This document shows positions 62,265 to 64,000 of a stretch of DNA of 64,000 nucleotides, piece by piece (the stretch's first letter is position 1; each line of letters opens with the position of its first letter). Made by a program: the position numbers and the translations under genes. The stretch lies in NCBI GenBank assembly GCA_037200975.1, contig JBBCGI010000001.1, forward strand, positions 1,240,001 to 1,304,000. The letters are read 5' to 3'. The notes beneath the pieces were generated by a model. That model ran no database searches and was not told the DNA's origin. It saw only the letters and a program-made list of their open reading frames with translations. This DNA comes from Pseudomonadota bacterium. GTDB lineage: Bacteria; Pseudomonadota; Gammaproteobacteria; Steroidobacterales; Steroidobacteraceae.

Positions 62265-64000
62265 TCAAACTATTCCGAGCGCCGCCAGCAGCATGTCGAT
62301 GAGCTTGATCCCCGCGAACGGCAGCAGGATGCCGCCCAGGCCGTATATCAACATGTTCCGCCGCAGCAGCGCGGCCGCGGACGTGGCGCGGGTCTTGACG
62401 CCGCGCAACGCCAGCGGCACGAGCACGATGATGATGAGCGCGTTGAAAATGATGGCGGACAGGATCGCGCTTTCGGGGCTGGTGAGGCGCATCACGTTGA
62501 GCCGATCGAGCGCCGGGTAGGTAGTCGCGAAGGCCGCCGGGATGATGGCGAAGTATTTCGCGACGTCGTTGGCGATGGAAAACGTGGTGAGCGCGCCGCG
62601 CGTGACCAGCATCTGTTTGCCCACGTCCACCACTTCGATGAGCTTGGTGGGGTTCGAATCGAGATCCACCATGTTGCCGGCTTCCTTGGCCGCCTGCGTG
62701 CCGGTATTCATCGCCACAGCGACGTCCGCCTGCGCGAGCGCGGGTGCATCGTTGGTGCCGTCGCCGCACATCGCAACGAGGTGGCCTTCTTTCTGATGCC
62801 GCCGGATCAGCTCGAGTTTCGCCTCGGGCGTTGCCTCGGCGAGGAATTCATCGACGCCCGCCTCGGCCGCGATGGCCGCCGCGGTGAGCCGGTTGTCGCC
62901 GGTGACCATCACGGTCTTGATGCCCATCTGCCTCAGCTCGGCAAAACGCTCCCGAATGCCGCCCTTGACGATGTCGCGCAGCTCCACGACGCCGAGCGCG
63001 CGTTTACCGTCGGCCACCACCAGCGGCGTCGAGCCGCGGCGCGCTACGGTATCCACCAGTTCGCCGACCGTCGCCGGCCAGGCGCCGCCCTGCTCGCCCA
63101 CGAACTTGCGGATCGCGTCCACGGCGCCTTTGCGCAGGGTGCGGCCGTCGAGATCGACACCGCTCATGCGGGTCTGCGCGGAGAACTTGTGAAACGTGTG
63201 CGGGGTCGCGCCGAGATCGCGGCCGCGCAGCTGGAACTGCTGCTTCGCGAGCACGACGATGGAGCGGCCCTCGGGCGTCTCGTCCGCCAGCGAGGCCAGT
63301 TGTGAGGCGTCGGCCAGCTCGCGCATCTCGACGCCGGGCGCGGGATGAAACGCCGTGGCATGGCGATCGCCGAGCGTGATCGTGCCGGTCTTGTCCAGCA
63401 GCAACACGTCCACGTCGCCCGCTGCCTCCACGGCGCGTCCGGAAGTTGCAATGACATTGGCACGCACCATGCGGTCCATGCCCGCGATGCCGATGGCCGA
63501 CAGCAGGCCACCGATGGTGGTGGGAATCAGACACACGAGCAGCGCCACGAGCACGGTGATCGTGACCACCGACCCGCTGCCCGAGCTCGCGACGGCATAC
63601 GCCGAGAACGGCGCGAGGGTGGCGGTCGCCAGCAGGAAAACCAGCGTCATCATGGCCAGCAGGATGGCCAGCGCGATCTCGTTCGGCGTGCGCGCGCGCG
63701 AGGCACCTTCGACCATCGCGATCATGCGATCGAGAAAACCCTCGCCCTCGCGGCTGGTGACGCGCACGACTAACCAGTCCGACAACACCCGCGTGCCGCC
63801 CGTCACGGAAGAGAAATCGCCGCCGGCCTCGCGCAGCACCGGCGCGGATTCGCCGGTGACCGCGCTCTCGTTGACCGAGGCCACGCCTTCCACCACTTCG
63901 CCGTCCGCGGGGATCGTATCGTTGGCTTCGACCAGCACCAGGTCGCCGCGCTTGAGCGCGCCCGCTTCGACCGTCTCATGCTCATGGCGTTGCCCGACGA
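62265..64000 (-). CDS. kdpB: KdpB, catalytic P-type ATPase subunit, truncated by window edge
   Basis: The frame is open to the window edge, so the N-terminal part (about the first 100 residues) is missing. Visible are the actuator segment [12 protein letters not shown] and VTGESAPV, the phosphorylated Asp in [14 protein letters not shown], the nucleotide domain and [46 protein letters not shown] with the C-terminal helices. It powers high-affinity potassium uptake. The kdpA and kdpF genes should lie just beyond the right edge. Confidence 0.97.
   Translation of the reverse strand, partial: VGQRHEHETVEAGALKRGDLVLVEANDTIPADGEVVEGVASVNESAVTGESAPVLREAGGDFSSVTGGTRVLSDWLVVRVTSREGEGFLDRMIAMVEGASRARTPNEIALAILLAMMTLVFLLATATLAPFSAYAVASSGSGSVVTITVLVALLVCLIPTTIGGLLSAIGIAGMDRMVRANVIATSGRAVEAAGDVDVLLLDKTGTITLGDRHATAFHPAPGVEMRELADASQLASLADETPEGRSIVVLAKQQFQLRGRDLGATPHTFHKFSAQTRMSGVDLDGRTLRKGAVDAIRKFVGEQGGAWPATVGELVDTVARRGSTPLVVADGKRALGVVELRDIVKGGIRERFAELRQMGIKTVMVTGDNRLTAAAIAAEAGVDEFLAEATPEAKLELIRRHQKEGHLVAMCGDGTNDAPALAQADVAVAMNTGTQAAKEAGNMVDLDSNPTKLIEVVDVGKQMLVTRGALTTFSIANDVAKYFAIIPAAFATTYPALDRLNVMRLTSPESAILSAIIFNALIIIVLVPLALRGVKTRATSAAALLRRNMLIYGLGGILLPFAGIKLIDMLLAALGIV

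Noticed and set aside
1-64000. CRISPR arrays, tRNA or rRNA genes, prophage or integrase genes
   Set aside because: No regularly spaced direct repeats, tRNA-like sequence or phage/integrase proteins were seen.

Overview
The window is a contiguous piece of a high-GC (roughly two-thirds G+C by eye) gram-negative chromosome. A UrcA-family protein, a full cbb3 oxidase cluster, an MprF/AcvB pair, DUF3014 and DUF4242 proteins and many Tat, Sec and lipoprotein signals point to a proteobacterium. My best guess is a gammaproteobacterium of the Xanthomonadales/Nevskiales/Steroidobacterales kind, but nothing here (no rRNA, no tRNA) fixes the taxon. Gene density is high, with no gene-free stretch above 300 bp. 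I see no phage, integron, insertion sequence, CRISPR array or RNA gene.

Layout. About 1-12 kb is mixed housekeeping and stress genes: an outer-membrane-like protein cut by the left edge, a serine beta-lactamase-fold hydrolase, DedA, L-serine dehydratase, small envelope proteins, an AraC regulator, UrcA, PPK2, a receiver-less LuxR protein, a soluble-type sugar dehydrogenase and an MFS carrier. About 12-17 kb holds mprF with an acvB/virJ-type gene, a lipid aminoacylation and deacylation pair. About 17-24 kb has TauE/SafE, a divergent Lrp/alanine dehydrogenase pair, a divergent SDR/AraC pair and a Tat-exported DUF885 protein. About 23.6-31.9 kb holds two consecutive MacAB-like ABC export operons on the minus strand. 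About 32-36 kb has DUF3014, an aldehyde dehydrogenase and two secreted proteins of unknown role.

About 36-54 kb looks like a low-oxygen energy island: ccoNOQP, an extra small gene, ccoG, ccoH, ccoI and ccoS on the minus strand, tightly overlapping; a PAS hybrid histidine kinase and a FixJ-type response regulator; a universal stress protein; a diheme cytochrome c; then an acetate kinase-PduL fusion followed by phosphoketolase, a second universal stress protein and a PilZ protein. Phosphoketolase makes acetyl phosphate. The fusion carries both enzymes that can use it, giving ATP plus acetate or acetyl-CoA. Several intergenic regions here carry a related 18-bp imperfect palindrome that resembles FixJ half-sites, suggesting that the kinase/regulator pair controls the whole island.

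About 54-58 kb has an AraC regulator upstream of a hydrolase-cupin fusion and an isochorismatase-type hydrolase. About 58-64 kb is kdpBCDE on the minus strand, with kdpB cut by the right edge.

Two sequence-level signals cross gene boundaries: a palindromic repeat starting AAAAGGGGACATGCC at three places, two of which supply the C-terminal residues KGDMPN and the stop codon of unrelated proteins; and a heavily over-represented 9-mer, TTGTTAGGC.
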